The notes beneath the pieces are model-generated. The model ran no database searches. It was not told where the DNA came from and was given only the letters and a program-made list of their open reading frames with translations. A program made the translations under genes and the position numbers. Below, piece by piece: positions 1-8,026 of a stretch of 64,000 nucleotides of DNA (positions are counted from its first letter, which is position 1; every line of letters begins with the position of its first letter). The DNA comes from Solirubrobacteraceae bacterium (lineage in GTDB: Bacteria; Actinomycetota; Thermoleophilia; Solirubrobacterales; Solirubrobacteraceae), in NCBI GenBank assembly GCA_017882375.1, contig JADGPP010000007.1, positions 1 through 64,000 of the forward strand, given 5' to 3'.

Positions 1-180
1 ACCGAGCCCGGCGCCCCGCTCTCCCGACCACCCCAAACCGCCCGTCACACGGACGCGATCAAACACGCCCACTTGACAAACGACACGACATATCAGCTGT
101 AGTTGGGAAACACACCCAGCCGCCAGGCACGCCGAACGCCCGCCGCAGCATTCCGCGCCCGCCAGGCGGACAATGCGCAG

Positions 181-798
181 ATGGCGACGCATCAGCAACT
201 CGCGCCCGAGAAAGTCTCAGACCAGCTCGAGCGGTGGCTGGCGCAAGACGGTCGCAGGACCCTCGGAGGGCTGATCGACGCCTTCGGCGAGGGCAGCTTT
301 GCGCTGCTCTTCGTCGTGCTCATGGCCGTGCCGGCCCTGCCGCTGCCGACGGGCGGCGTCACGCATGTGTTCGAGGTGATCGTCATGCTGCTCGCGCTCG
401 AGCTGACGCTCGGGCGCCGGACGGTGTGGCTGCCCGAGCGCTGGCGGCGTTTGGAGCTGACCAGTGCCAGACAGGAGAAGTTCGTCGCCACGCTGCTGCG
501 GCGCATCCGCACGCTCGAGCGCTTCTCGCGCCCACGCGGGCGCTGGCTGTTCGGGCACCGCCTCAGCGGCAGCGTGTTCGGCCTCGCCGTGCTCGGGCTC
601 GCGCTCACCGCCTTCCTCGCGCCGCCCTTCTCCGGCCTGGACACGCTGCCATCGATCGGCGTCGTCGTGCTTGCGCTCGGCTACATGATGGCCGACATCG
701 CGCTCGCCTCGGCCGGGCTGCTCATCGGAGCGCTCGGCTTGGCCTCGGTCATCTTCCTCGGAAGCATCGCCGTGAAAGCCGTCAAGAGCGTGTTCTAG
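181..798 (+). CDS. ExoD-family exopolysaccharide synthesis protein
   Basis: A 205-residue membrane protein matching the ExoD family, small integral proteins associated with exopolysaccharide production whose biochemical role is unclear. The N-terminal third is cytoplasmic-like and charged. It is followed by a hydrophobic stretch with the family-typical Pro-rich turn LPLPTGG, a basic loop (RRIRTLERFSRPRGR), and two or three hydrophobic helices to the C-terminus. The ATG at 181 is preferred over an in-frame start at 103, because the extra 26 residues are Arg/Ala-rich and unlike the family. The gene stands alone on the plus strand and fits the polysaccharide theme of the window. Confidence 0.85.
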   Translation: MATHQQLAPEKVSDQLERWLAQDGRRTLGGLIDAFGEGSFALLFVVLMAVPALPLPTGGVTHVFEVIVMLLALELTLGRRTVWLPERWRRLELTSARQEKFVATLLRRIRTLERFSRPRGRWLFGHRLSGSVFGLAVLGLALTAFLAPPFSGLDTLPSIGVVVLALGYMMADIALASAGLLIGALGLASVIFLGSIAVKAVKSVF

Positions 799-850
799 AT
801 CGACTAATCAGATCATCCGATCTGGATAGGTTTGCAACCATTCCCCGGTC

Positions 851-1408
851 ATGCGGATGCTGACATGGGGGATTGTGCTATTCGGACTCGGCATGGGTCT
901 TGCGACGATGCGCGTCCACGGCTCCAGAAACGAGCGCGCGGCGATCATGCGCGCCGTACGAGCCCCGTTCGCCGACCTGCGCCGGCGCGATGCGCGCCGG
1001 CTGTGCGCCGACCTCACCCCCGCCGTCGATGCGCGCCTGGCGCCGGGCAACGGGAGCTGCCCCGCGCGGCTCAGTCAGACCTTTGACCCGACACGCAACG
1101 CAGCCGAGTACCTGGCTGCGCCGGAACCAGCACCGCCGTCGCGGCTGAGCGTGACGCGAATCTCCTGGCACGGCGACCAAGCCAGCGCCGTCTCCTCCTA
1201 CCCCGGCATTGCCGGCAGCGAAAGGCATTGGCGCCTGCAGAGAGTCAGGCAAAGATGGCGGATCGCCACGCCCGCCCGGCTGGATATGCGATCAGACTGC
1301 CAGCATCAGCAGTTCGGCGGGCACGCCTGCGTCAACGCGATGTCGATCCGCTTCGCGCACGCCACCTGCCGGCTAGAGACACGCCACGGCGCATGCAGCG
1401 AGCCCTGA
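851..1408 (+). CDS. small secreted or membrane-anchored hypothetical protein
   Basis: A 185-residue protein with an N-terminal hydrophobic segment (about residues 3-20) that looks like a signal peptide or single membrane anchor, then an Arg-rich soluble domain with five or six cysteines (for example around LCADL, GSCPARL, SDCQH and HACVN), consistent with disulphides outside the cytoplasm. No family is recognised. The middle part (RISWHGDQASAV...HWRLQRVRQRWRI) resembles the lipoprotein-like or NTF2-like secreted proteins common in actinobacteria, but this is only an impression. It converges on the XRE regulator gene with a gap of about 10 bp. Confidence 0.55.
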   Translation: MRMLTWGIVLFGLGMGLATMRVHGSRNERAAIMRAVRAPFADLRRRDARRLCADLTPAVDARLAPGNGSCPARLSQTFDPTRNAAEYLAAPEPAPPSRLSVTRISWHGDQASAVSSYPGIAGSERHWRLQRVRQRWRIATPARLDMRSDCQHQQFGGHACVNAMSIRFAHATCRLETRHGACSEP

Positions 1409-1418
1409 ATGCCGGTCA

Positions 1419-1649
1419 CTACGACGCAGCGTCCTCGACCTCGCCCGCCAGTCGCACGAGCGTGACGTCCAGCGCCTGCGCGAGCCGCTTCACCGTTATC
1501 CACCCGGGGCTGTTGAGTCCGCGCTCGATCCGCGACAGCGCCGACGCCGTTATGCCGGCGTCGAAGGCCAGCTGTTCCTGCGTGATCCCGCGGTCCTCGC
1601 GAAGCTGTTTGAGAAGCCCCGCCAGGATCATGTCCGGATGCTCGTGCAC
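1419..1649 (-). CDS. XRE/Cro-type helix-turn-helix regulator
   Basis: A compact 76-residue DNA-binding protein made almost entirely of one HTH_3/XRE domain: LLKQLREDRGITQEQLAFDAG is helices 1-2, followed by the recognition helix region ITASALSRIERG and the usual closing helices (WITVKRLAQALDV). There is no effector domain, so it is a small repressor-like protein that probably dimerises. It lies just outside the left end of the tRNA-Ser island, so whether it belongs to the island or to the flanking chromosome is uncertain. The displaced tRNA fragment places it outside. Confidence 0.85.
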   Translation of the reverse strand: MHEHPDMILAGLLKQLREDRGITQEQLAFDAGITASALSRIERGLNSPGWITVKRLAQALDVTLVRLAGEVEDAAS

Positions 1650-1814
1650 CTAAGAAACATGCCGGAGTTCTAGGGTCAAAGTCCAGGGATTGCAGTCCTA
1701 GGACTCAAATACATTGTAAGGTGTCGCGCTGCACAATCATCCCCACAGATGGTCAGGTGCATCGACGGGCCGGACGCGCCGGCGAAGGCTCGCGCGCGAG
1801 GCCCGTCCCGCCAG

Positions 1815-1842
1815 GAGCCTCCGGAGCGATCTCCGGGGGCTC
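1815..1842 (-). terminator. strong hairpin downstream of the displaced tRNA-Ser 3' end
   Basis: A 12-bp stem (GAGCCTCCGGAG against CTCCGGGGGCTC, one G-T pair) closed by the loop CGAT. It has no T-run. It lies about 60 bp beyond the 3' end of the truncated tRNA-Ser copy, in the tRNA's reading direction. It probably was the original tRNA terminator, now separated from the working tRNA gene by the inserted island. Confidence 0.5.
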
Positions 1843-1902
1843 TCGGCGTACGCCGGTATGACACTACGCGCCGAGATCGGCATACGCCGGTACAGCACTT
1901 CT

Positions 1903-1971
1903 ACGGAGGGGGAGGGATTCGAACCCTCGTCGGAGGAATCTCCCCCGAAACGGTTTTCGAGACCGCCGCAT
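1903..1971 (-). repeat. attachment-site repeat: truncated tRNA-Ser 3' copy
   Basis: Identical over 69 bp to 5911-5979. It contains nucleotides 23 to 90 of the tRNA-Ser(CGA) gene, from the anticodon stem through the variable arm, T arm and acceptor end, on the minus strand. The D arm and 5' acceptor strand are missing, so it cannot make a functional tRNA. The identity stops abruptly at 1972. Confidence 0.9.
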
Positions 1972-2341
1972 CCAGGGAAAATGAGCCCCCATATTTGGCG
2001 CTAGGACTGGGATCACAGCCACCGGACCATCGGGGAAAAGGCCCGGGGGAATGGCTGGGGGAACGAACTTCCTGGCGAGTTAGTTCGCGTCCGCATTGCT
2101 GCACCGCGCACGCTCGCTCCTCCGCGAAAGGAGGCGCAGGTTCGGCGCGGGCGTGGACGACTGCAGCTCGGTCGTCCAGAGCGAGCGTGAGTCAAGGTCT
2201 TGTTCAGACGCTCGCTCAACCAGATAAGCACAAGCGCGGCGGAGTGGTGGCGCGTGCCCGTAGGCGCGGGTGAGCGTGCGGGGGCGCGGACACCATCGAA
2301 CTCGCCCATGGCGGGCACGATAGCCGTCGGGGTGCACCAGG
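1972..2341. other. gene-free left interior of the island
   Basis: There is no convincing coding sequence in these 370 bp. The only structure seen is the short repeat block at 2044-2072. Open frames crossing this stretch read through the tRNA remnant and show no recognisable domain. Confidence 0.5.
2044..2072 (+). repeat. island-end direct repeat, left copy
   Basis: A 29-bp block matching 5778-5806 at 28 of 29 positions, in the same orientation. Each copy is itself two near-identical 12-bp units beginning GGGGGAAYG. The copies lie about 70 bp inside the left attachment repeat and 105 bp inside the right one. Paired short direct repeats near both ends of an integrated element are what arm-type integrase binding sites look like; that role is inferred. 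Confidence 0.5.
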
Positions 2342-3489
2342 TCAGCCCGTGTGGGTGACCGCGAGCGGCACATCCAAAATGGCTCTCTCGCGGCTTAGAG
2401 CGGGCGGGCGGGCGGAATCGGCGGCCAAGCGTTGACGCCCGAACGAGGCGGCGCGACGCATAAGCGGTCGCTCGAGAAGAAGAAACGACAGGTGCGCGGC
2501 GACCAGGGTAAGGCCGAGGGCCTCTGCGAGGTAGTGCCAGCCGCTCACATTCTTCCCCGCAAGCCAGGCCAGGATCGGATAGTGCCAGAGGTAGACGCCG
2601 TAGGAGCGGTCGCCGAGCCACTTTCCAACCGGCGTTGCATTGTTGCCGCTGGCGTTGATCGCAGTCAGCACGATCAGGGCTGCGAGCAGGCCCAGCCCGC
2701 AGTATTCGAGGAGCGTGCCCTGGGTTGGGTGCGGCGGCGGAGCGAGGTGAGCGGTGAGTAGCAGATAGCCGGCGCCGGCGAGCGCCCACAGGCAGCTCGA
2801 AGGAAGCCTGATCCGTCGAAGCAGCGGTGTGGGTTGAGCAACGACAACCGCGACTGCCATACCGATCGCGAACCATCCCGTATAGCCGAGGATGGTGCCG
2901 CCGAGCACCCCGTCAGGGCTGAAGGCACGCACCGCGATCGAGATGAGGCCCAAGCAGAGCAGCACGAGTCCCTCGAGCCGTCTGGTGTGCGCGCAATCAA
3001 CGACTGCACGCCGAGCGCGATAATTGGTGCGGCGGCGTAGAAGCACAACTCGACGTCGAGCGTCCACGCCACCGACAGCCCGCGGTAGTAGTTGATCGGC
3101 GAGTAGATCTGGCCGAACCCGGCGAAGAGACCAAAGTATTCTGACCCGACCGGCTGCACCTGCTGGGGGAGCAGGACGACGAAGAAGGCGAGGGCGATCC
3201 AATAGGCCGGAGCGATCCGCAACACGCGCCGCACCGCGTAAGCCCACAGGTCCAGGTTGCGACCCGACCGCCGGATCTCGACGAAGGGCCGGTAGATCAC
3301 CAAGCCAGAGATCACGAAGAAGATCGCGACGCCGAAGCGCCCGAGATAGTCGAGCCCCAGATCGGGGGTTCGACCGTGGCGGCCAAGCCAGAACAGCGAG
3401 GCGTGGCAGGCAAAGACCAGCAACGCGGCGACGGCGCGCAGATCGTCGAGGCGGTTCAGACGCGACAGGCGCGAGTGCGAGTACACCAC
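2342..3489 (-). pseudogene. OafA-type membrane acyltransferase with a frameshift
   Basis: Acyltransferase_3 family: integral membrane enzymes that O-acylate surface sugars. The N-terminal frame (3489 down to about 2990) has the family signature, DDLRAVAALLVFACHASLF with the conserved His and FFVISGLVIYRPF with the following Arg. The C-terminal frame (about 2985 down to 2342) continues with transmembrane helices, the motif RSYGVYLWHYP and a final FLLLERP. The frame changes near 2980-2990, at a GCGCGCACACC run in minus-strand reading, where a one-base insertion or a two-base deletion restores a single ORF of about 380 residues. It is either a recent pseudogene or an assembly error. The gene lies inside the tRNA-Ser island. 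Confidence 0.8.
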
Positions 3490-4326
3490 TTCGCTATCGA
3501 CGTATGGCTCGCCTGCCTTAAGAACCAGTTCGGGATCGTCGATCAGATTTGCATCGCGTCCGCGCGGAGTCAGCGCCCCCGCTGAGAGAAGCGCAGCGCG
3601 CCTACCGGAGCCGAGCCGCCCATCTGGGCTTCCACGCTCTTCTTCGCGCCCTCAAGCATCCCCATTGCGACCCAGAAGGTGTGGCATGGGGATCACCGTG
3701 GTCGTGACCATCCGCGGTGCAGGTATTCTGCCGCGCATGAGCGTCGAGCCCGCCACGCAGAGACAGGCACCGGAGGGCGTCGAAGCCCTGATCGAGTCGA
3801 TGCGTCGCGGCCTGGCCGCGTCGCATTGACCCCGGCGCTCGCGCCCTCAACCTCTGGCCGCTGGCGGCTGGTCGGGTGGGCCGCGCGGCCGGACTCGGGG
3901 GAGATGTACGCAAGCGCCAGCCAAAGACGATGCTCTGCGCACCCGGCCTGACGGTCTTTGACCCCGAGAAGCGTCCGAGCGATGCGACGACGGCCCTGGC
4001 GGTCGTCTGTGCGACCTGGCTGGAAGATGTCGGCATGAGCGACTTCCAGGCGCTGCGCCTGGCGCCGCCCGTGCTGGAGGCATGGGCTCCCGGAGGCCGG
4101 CTCATCTTGCGCGCGGTCGTGGACTTCGATCTGGAGTGGTCGTTGCCCGCTGCGGACGGGATCTAGAGCAAGGACCCTTCAACCGGCCGCCGTGACGACG
4201 CGGTGCGGGCTGCTCCGGATTTCAGAAAGGGCACTTACTGTCCTCCCGACCCATTGAAAGGAATCGGGATTTTCTTTCTAAGCGAGGTAGACTTGGCAAG
4301 CAACCTTTCTATTTCAGAAAAAGCCC
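3490..4326. other. largely gene-poor island segment
   Basis: More than 800 bp between the acyltransferase and the Fic gene without a confident gene. It holds one perfect 8-bp inverted repeat (ATCCCCAT at 3658-3665 and ATGGGGAT at 3686-3693), a doubtful ORF pair at 3737-4166, and a noticeably AT-richer stretch at about 4220-4326 in front of fic. That stretch contains TTGAAA near 4255, the likeliest place for the fic promoter. Confidence 0.4.
3737..4166 (+). other. possible decayed hypothetical gene
   Basis: Two plus-strand frames look weakly coding and might once have been one gene. The first is a 30-residue start (MSVEPATQRQAPEGVEALIE...) at 3737-3829. After a frame change the second runs to the stop at 4164-4166 and includes FDPEKRPSDATTALAVV and WLEDVGMSDFQALRLAP. 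The second part has a balanced, protein-like composition, unlike the Arg-rich shadow frames nearby. No family is recognised. It could equally be chance. Confidence 0.3.
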
Positions 4327-5532
4327 ATGGATTCCGCCATCTTCTCCCCGCAAGCTCCTGGCCGCCTGGTCGGGATCTACGACGGCAACCAAGCCTTCGT
4401 CCCCACCCCCCTTCCACCCAGGCTCGAGTTCACGCATGAGCTGGCCGGGCGTCTCGCGGATGCCGCAAACGGGGTCGGTCTCCTGGCCGGCACCGGCCGA
4501 AACCTCGCCAACCCTGCCCTGCTGATAGCGCCATATCTTCGCCGCGAGGCAGTGCTCAGCTCGCGGATCGAGGGAACCGTGAGCACACTCGACGACCTGT
4601 ACAAGGACGAGGCGACCGATAAGGTCGCGAGCGCTCGACGCGAGGACGTGCGGGAGGTCCGCAATTACCTGCTCGCTCACGAATATGGCCTGGAGCGCCT
4701 CAACACCCTCCCGCTGAGCCTGCGGCTGCTGCGCGAGCTGCACGAGCGGTTGATGCAGGGCGTCCGAGGCCGCGACCGCCACCCGGGCAGGTTCCGGGAT
4801 TACCAGAACTGGATCGGGCGCGATCCCGACGTGCCGATCGAGGAGGCGAGGTATGTGCCGCCTCCGGTGATCGAGATGAGGAAAGCGCTCGGCGAGCTGG
4901 AGACGTTCCTGCATAGCGATGCGCTTCACCCGCTCCTAATCGCGGCACTCGCTCACTACCAGTTCGAGACGATCCATCCTTTCGGCGACGGCAACGGCCG
5001 CCTGGGCAGGCTGCTGATCTCTCTGCTCCTCCACGAGCGGGGTCTCCTGTCGCAGCCGCTGCTCTATCTCTCGGCCTATTTCGAGCGCAGCGGCACCGAG
5101 TATTACGACCGCCTTCTGCGCGTGAGCACCGATGGCGACTGGACCGGCTGGCTCGTGTACTTCCTGCGCGGCGTCGACATTCAGGCGAAGGCGGCGGTCG
5201 ATGACGCCGAGAGGCTTCTCGACCTACAGGCGCGCTACCACGAGCGGCTGGCGAAAGCGAAGGCTCGGCCGGCCGCACGGGACCTCGTCGACGAGCTATT
5301 CATCAACCCATACGTGACCACCAGCCGCGTCGCAGAACGGCTCGACGTCACAGCGCCAACGGCCCGCGCCGCGATCCACGACCTGGTCGAGCAAGGAATG
5401 CTCACGGAGATCTCTGGGCGCAAATGGGGGCAGCTCTTCCTGGCCGGAGAGGTCCTCATCGCCGTGCGGGGCGACACGGACCAGTTCGACGACGGATCCC
5501 AACAGCTATCGCTCGACGGCGACGCCGTCTGA
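4327..5532 (+). CDS. Fic-family protein (probable AMP transferase) with winged-helix tail
   Basis: A 401-residue Fic protein. Fic enzymes usually transfer AMP from ATP to a target hydroxyl. The inhibitory helix motif (S/T)xxxE(G/N) appears N-terminally as S78-SRI-E82-G83, so this is the class with self-inhibition in front of the core. The catalytic loop is complete: H217-P-F-G-D-G-N-G-R-L-G-R228. The C-terminal part (about 310-375) is a winged-helix segment (VTTSRVAERLDVTAPTARAAIHDLVEQGML), the usual layout of regulator-like Fic proteins. No separate antitoxin gene is seen, as expected when the inhibitory helix is in cis. It is the only intact recognisable gene of the tRNA-Ser island. The target is unknown. 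Confidence 0.93.
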   Translation: MDSAIFSPQAPGRLVGIYDGNQAFVPTPLPPRLEFTHELAGRLADAANGVGLLAGTGRNLANPALLIAPYLRREAVLSSRIEGTVSTLDDLYKDEATDKVASARREDVREVRNYLLAHEYGLERLNTLPLSLRLLRELHERLMQGVRGRDRHPGRFRDYQNWIGRDPDVPIEEARYVPPPVIEMRKALGELETFLHSDALHPLLIAALAHYQFETIHPFGDGNGRLGRLLISLLLHERGLLSQPLLYLSAYFERSGTEYYDRLLRVSTDGDWTGWLVYFLRGVDIQAKAAVDDAERLLDLQARYHERLAKAKARPAARDLVDELFINPYVTTSRVAERLDVTAPTARAAIHDLVEQGMLTEISGRKWGQLFLAGEVLIAVRGDTDQFDDGSQQLSLDGDAV

Positions 5533-5910
5533 CCGGAGTGCAGCGGCAGAGAATGCACACTTAGGCGAGGGAGGGAGACCTCGCGCCCCGGAGCATCGAA
5601 TCGCCCAAAGCGACGATTGGGCCGAACGCCCACACGAGAATGAGGCAGTTGCGCGAGCACGAAGAGCGCAGCCCGCGCGCGTGGCGAGCTTGGGGGTAGG
5701 AACCCGCGCGCGGAGCGCTCGGGTTCCAAGCCACGGGCTTCAATCGGCGTCGCCATGAGGGCCGCGAGAAGCCTCCTCGGGGGAACGGCTGGGGGAACGA
5801 ACTTCCGGAAAAGGGGCGTTCGTTGACGTTTGTTGACGCGCCGGCGTGACGGGCCTTGCGTATCCTGAGTGGAGCTTTCTTCCTGCAAACCAGCCAGATT
5901 TGGCTCTACA
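5533..5910. other. gene-free right interior of the island
   Basis: No credible gene. Structures seen are an inverted repeat at 5699-5727 (13-bp arms beginning GGAACCCG, one mismatch, 3-nt loop), which may terminate fic; the right copy of the island-end repeat at 5778-5806; two tandem 10-bp units GTTYGTTGAC at 5818-5837; and a short hairpin (AGCCA-GATT-TGGCT, about 5892-5905) just past the 3' end of tRNA-Ser, which may end its transcript. Confidence 0.5.
5778..5806 (+). repeat. island-end direct repeat, right copy
   Basis: Partner of 2044-2072 (28 of 29 identical). It is followed at 5818-5837 by a separate tandem pair of 10-bp units GTTCGTTGAC/GTTTGTTGAC. These are possible arm-type recombinase sites flanking the attachment core; no experiment or database match supports this here. 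Confidence 0.5.
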
Positions 5911-5911
5911 A

Positions 5912-6001
5912 CGGAGGGGGAGGGATTCGAACCCTCGTCGGAGGAATCTCCCCCGAAACGGTTTTCGAGACCGCCGCATTCAACCGCTCTGCCACCCCTC
6001 C
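5912..6001 (-). tRNA. tRNA-Ser(CGA)
   Basis: A 90-nt gene with a GGAGGGG acceptor strand pairing with CCCCTCC near the 3' end, discriminator G, a Ser-type D arm, anticodon loop CTCGAAA (anticodon CGA), a long variable arm (class II tRNA) and the T-loop core GGTTCGAATCC. The 3' CCA is not encoded. Its 3' 68 nt are duplicated at 1904-1971, which marks it as the integration target of the island. The copy now completing the tRNA is inferred to be the one brought by the element. Confidence 0.95.
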
Positions 6002-6067
6002 AGGCCCGACCGGAGGACGAGCAGTGATCTTAGTCCAGTCGCCGCAGCGTCAATCCCCGCCGGCGGC

Positions 6068-6532
6068 CTAGCGGCGTGAGGCGAAGAACGAGCTGAGCAG
6101 CTCGCCGCATTCCGGCGCCAGCAGACCCCCGGCGACCTGGGGACGATGGTTCAGCGCGGGCTCGGCGAGCACGTCCAGCACGCTGCCGCAGGCGCCTGCC
6201 TTGGGGTCGCTCGCGCCGAACACGACGCGCGCCACGCGCGCCAGCACGATCGCCCCCGCACACATCGCGCAGGGCTCGAGCGTGACGTAGATCGCCGCGT
6301 CGAGCACGCGCCAGCTGCCGACGGCGCGTGCGGCCTCGCGCAGCGCCAGCACCTCGGCGTGAGCCGTCGGGTCCTGGCGCAGCTCGCGCTCGTTGTGCGC
6401 CGCCGCCAGCAACTCGCCGTCGCGCACGACCACGGCGCCGATCGGCACATCCTCGTGAGCGGACGCCAGTTCGGCCTCGCGCAGCGCCAGGCGCATGAAG
6501 TAGTCGTCGCGGGGAAAGAAGCGCTCGCTCAT
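6068..6532 (-). CDS. tadA: tRNA-specific adenosine deaminase
   Basis: A 154-residue TadA, which converts A34 to inosine in tRNA-Arg(ACG). The zinc and catalytic motifs are complete: H58-A-E60 (Zn ligand and proton shuttle) and P87-C88-A-M-C91. The family-specific flanks [27 protein letters not shown] and the terminal FFASRR are present. The length is normal. It is probably essential. It lies just outside the right island boundary. A second, frameshifted copy is at 39256-39715, and a 12-bp element 5' of both copies is conserved. Confidence 0.97.
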   Translation of the reverse strand: MSERFFPRDDYFMRLALREAELASAHEDVPIGAVVVRDGELLAAAHNERELRQDPTAHAEVLALREAARAVGSWRVLDAAIYVTLEPCAMCAGAIVLARVARVVFGASDPKAGACGSVLDVLAEPALNHRPQVAGGLLAPECGELLSSFFASRR

Positions 6533-6587
6533 CGGTCTGCCCGGGGGCTCTGCGACAGTGCGTGCCGCCCGCAGGCTTCCGGCGCAT

Positions 6588-6599
6588 CATCATTACCGA
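6588..6599 (-). promoter_or_regulatory. conserved element upstream of both tadA copies
   Basis: The 12-mer CATCATTACCGA (plus-strand reading) lies about 56 bp upstream of the tadA start and recurs at 39775-39786, about 60 bp upstream of the tadA pseudogene. The bases between element and gene are not alignable. In tadA orientation it reads TCGGTAATGATG and may hold the promoter -10 region (TAATGA). It also sits between tadA and the divergent protease gene. Confidence 0.4.
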
Positions 6600-6608
6600 T
6601 AACCGCCT

Positions 6609-8012
6609 ATGTCTCTTCGCAACCGCCGCACCCTCCGCCGTCCCTGCGCATCCCGCTGGCCGCTCGCCGCCGCCTGCGTCGCGGCGCTGGCCGCGACCCC
6701 CGTCGCGGCGGCCGGCGCGACACCCGCCGTATACGCGCCCAGGCAGATCGTCGTCAAGTACGTGACGGCGACAGCGCCGCGCGCGCGGGCGGCCACGGCG
6801 CACGCCGCCGGAGCGCGCGACCCGGTCGTCACCGCGCCGCACACCAGGCTCCTGCGCCTCGCGCCCGGCGTCAGCGTCGGCGCGGCGCTGCGCCGCCTGC
6901 GTGGCCAGCGCGACGTCGCATGGGCCGTGCCCGACTATCGTGCGCGCGCGGCCGGCGGACTGATTCCCAACGATCGCGGCGAGGGCAGCGCTGCGGGGGA
7001 CTGGCAGCAGCTGCAGTGGAACTTCTCCGGGCCGTTCGGCGTGAACGCGCCGCAGGCGTGGTCGAACGTCGCCGCCGACGGCGCACCCGGCGGAAGAGGA
7101 GTGGTCGTCGCGGTGCTCGACACCGGCGTGGCCTACGCGACGCACGGGCGCTTCCGGCGCTCACCGGACTTCTCGCGCTACGGGTTCGTCGGCGGCTATG
7201 ACTTCATCGCGCACAACCGCTTTCCCGACGACCGCAACGGACACGGCACGTTCGTCGCCGGCACGATCGCCGAGGCGACGAACAACCACTACGGGCTGAC
7301 CGGCCTGGCCTTCGCGGCGCACATCATGCCCGTGCGCGTGCTCAACAGCCTGGGCGAAGGCGAAGCGTCGACGATCGCCGAAGGCGTGCGTTACGCCGTC
7401 AAGCACGGCGCGCGCGTGATCAACCTCAGCCTCGAGTTCTCCAAAATCGTGACTGCCGCGGACATTCCCGAGCTGCTCGAAGCGCTGCGCTTCGCGCGCC
7501 TCCACGGCGTCCTCGTGGTCGCCGCGGCGGGCAACGAGGCGCAGGCCGCAATCGCCTATCCGGCGCGCGCGCGCAACGTGGTCGCGGTCGGTGCGAGCAC
7601 CGAACACGGCTGCCTGGCCGACTACTCCAACGACGGGAGCGGGTTGACGCTCGTCGCCCCCGGTGGCGGCGCCGACGCCAACCTCGCCGGCGACCCGAAC
7701 TGCAATGCAGAAGGCCCCGCCGGTCGAGACGTCTTTCAGGTGACCTTCACCGGCTCCTCGCCACGACGCTTCGGCATGCCCTCCGGCTACGAAGGCACCT
7801 CGATGGCCGCGCCGCACGTCGCGGCGACCGCCGCGCTGATCATCGCCAGCGGCGTGCTCGGCCGCCGCCCGACGCCAGCACAGCTCATCGCACGGCTGCG
7901 CGCCACCGCACGCAAGCTCGGCGGCGGCGGCGACGAAAGCCTGTACGGCGCCGGACTCGTCGACGCCGCGGCGGCGACCGCGCCGGGCGGGCCGGGCGCC
8001 GTGCCGCGCTAG
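6609..8012 (+). CDS. secreted S8 (subtilisin-like) serine protease
   Basis: A 467-residue preproprotein. Residues 1-35 form a signal peptide (Arg-rich n-region, Ala-rich core). A propeptide-like domain follows, containing RQIVVKYV and the typical VAWAVPDY. The catalytic domain starts near 140 and has the full triad: D171 in VLDTGV, H212 in NGHGTFVAG and S398 in GTSMAAPH, with oxyanion Asn in AAAGN (N309). It probably acts outside the cell on envelope or environmental proteins. It is divergent from tadA. The stop is 14 nt before the GTG of the next gene, so the two may be cotranscribed, although the functions are unrelated. Confidence 0.94.
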   Translation: MSLRNRRTLRRPCASRWPLAAACVAALAATPVAAAGATPAVYAPRQIVVKYVTATAPRARAATAHAAGARDPVVTAPHTRLLRLAPGVSVGAALRRLRGQRDVAWAVPDYRARAAGGLIPNDRGEGSAAGDWQQLQWNFSGPFGVNAPQAWSNVAADGAPGGRGVVVAVLDTGVAYATHGRFRRSPDFSRYGFVGGYDFIAHNRFPDDRNGHGTFVAGTIAEATNNHYGLTGLAFAAHIMPVRVLNSLGEGEASTIAEGVRYAVKHGARVINLSLEFSKIVTAADIPELLEALRFARLHGVLVVAAAGNEAQAAIAYPARARNVVAVGASTEHGCLADYSNDGSGLTLVAPGGGADANLAGDPNCNAEGPAGRDVFQVTFTGSSPRRFGMPSGYEGTSMAAPHVAATAALIIASGVLGRRPTPAQLIARLRATARKLGGGGDESLYGAGLVDAAAATAPGGPGAVPR

Positions 8013-8026
8013 GCGGACGGCGAGGC

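Larger units (their letters stand above)
1903..5979. mobile_element. genomic island inserted in the 3' end of tRNA-Ser
   Basis: About 4 kb bounded by a 69-bp perfect direct repeat (1903-1971 and 5911-5979). The right copy is the 3' part of an intact tRNA-Ser(CGA) gene; the left copy is the displaced 3' end alone. This is the classical product of tyrosine-recombinase integration into a tRNA 3' end. The interior carries a frameshifted acyltransferase, a doubtful small ORF and a Fic gene. No integrase, excisionase or relaxase is visible, so the element has either lost its recombinase or depends on one supplied in trans. Near both ends there are further short direct repeats that could be arm-type recombinase sites. 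Confidence 0.8.

Noticed and set aside
1749-2273. Open frame with GGIRTLVGGISPETVFETA
   Set aside because: This peptide is the conceptual translation of the tRNA-Ser remnant; the same string appears over the intact tRNA near 5910-5980. It is an RNA gene, not protein-coding.
1972-5910. An integrase or transposase gene in the island
   Set aside because: All frames were read for tyrosine-recombinase (R-H-R-Y) or transposase motifs; none was found, so no recombinase is annotated.
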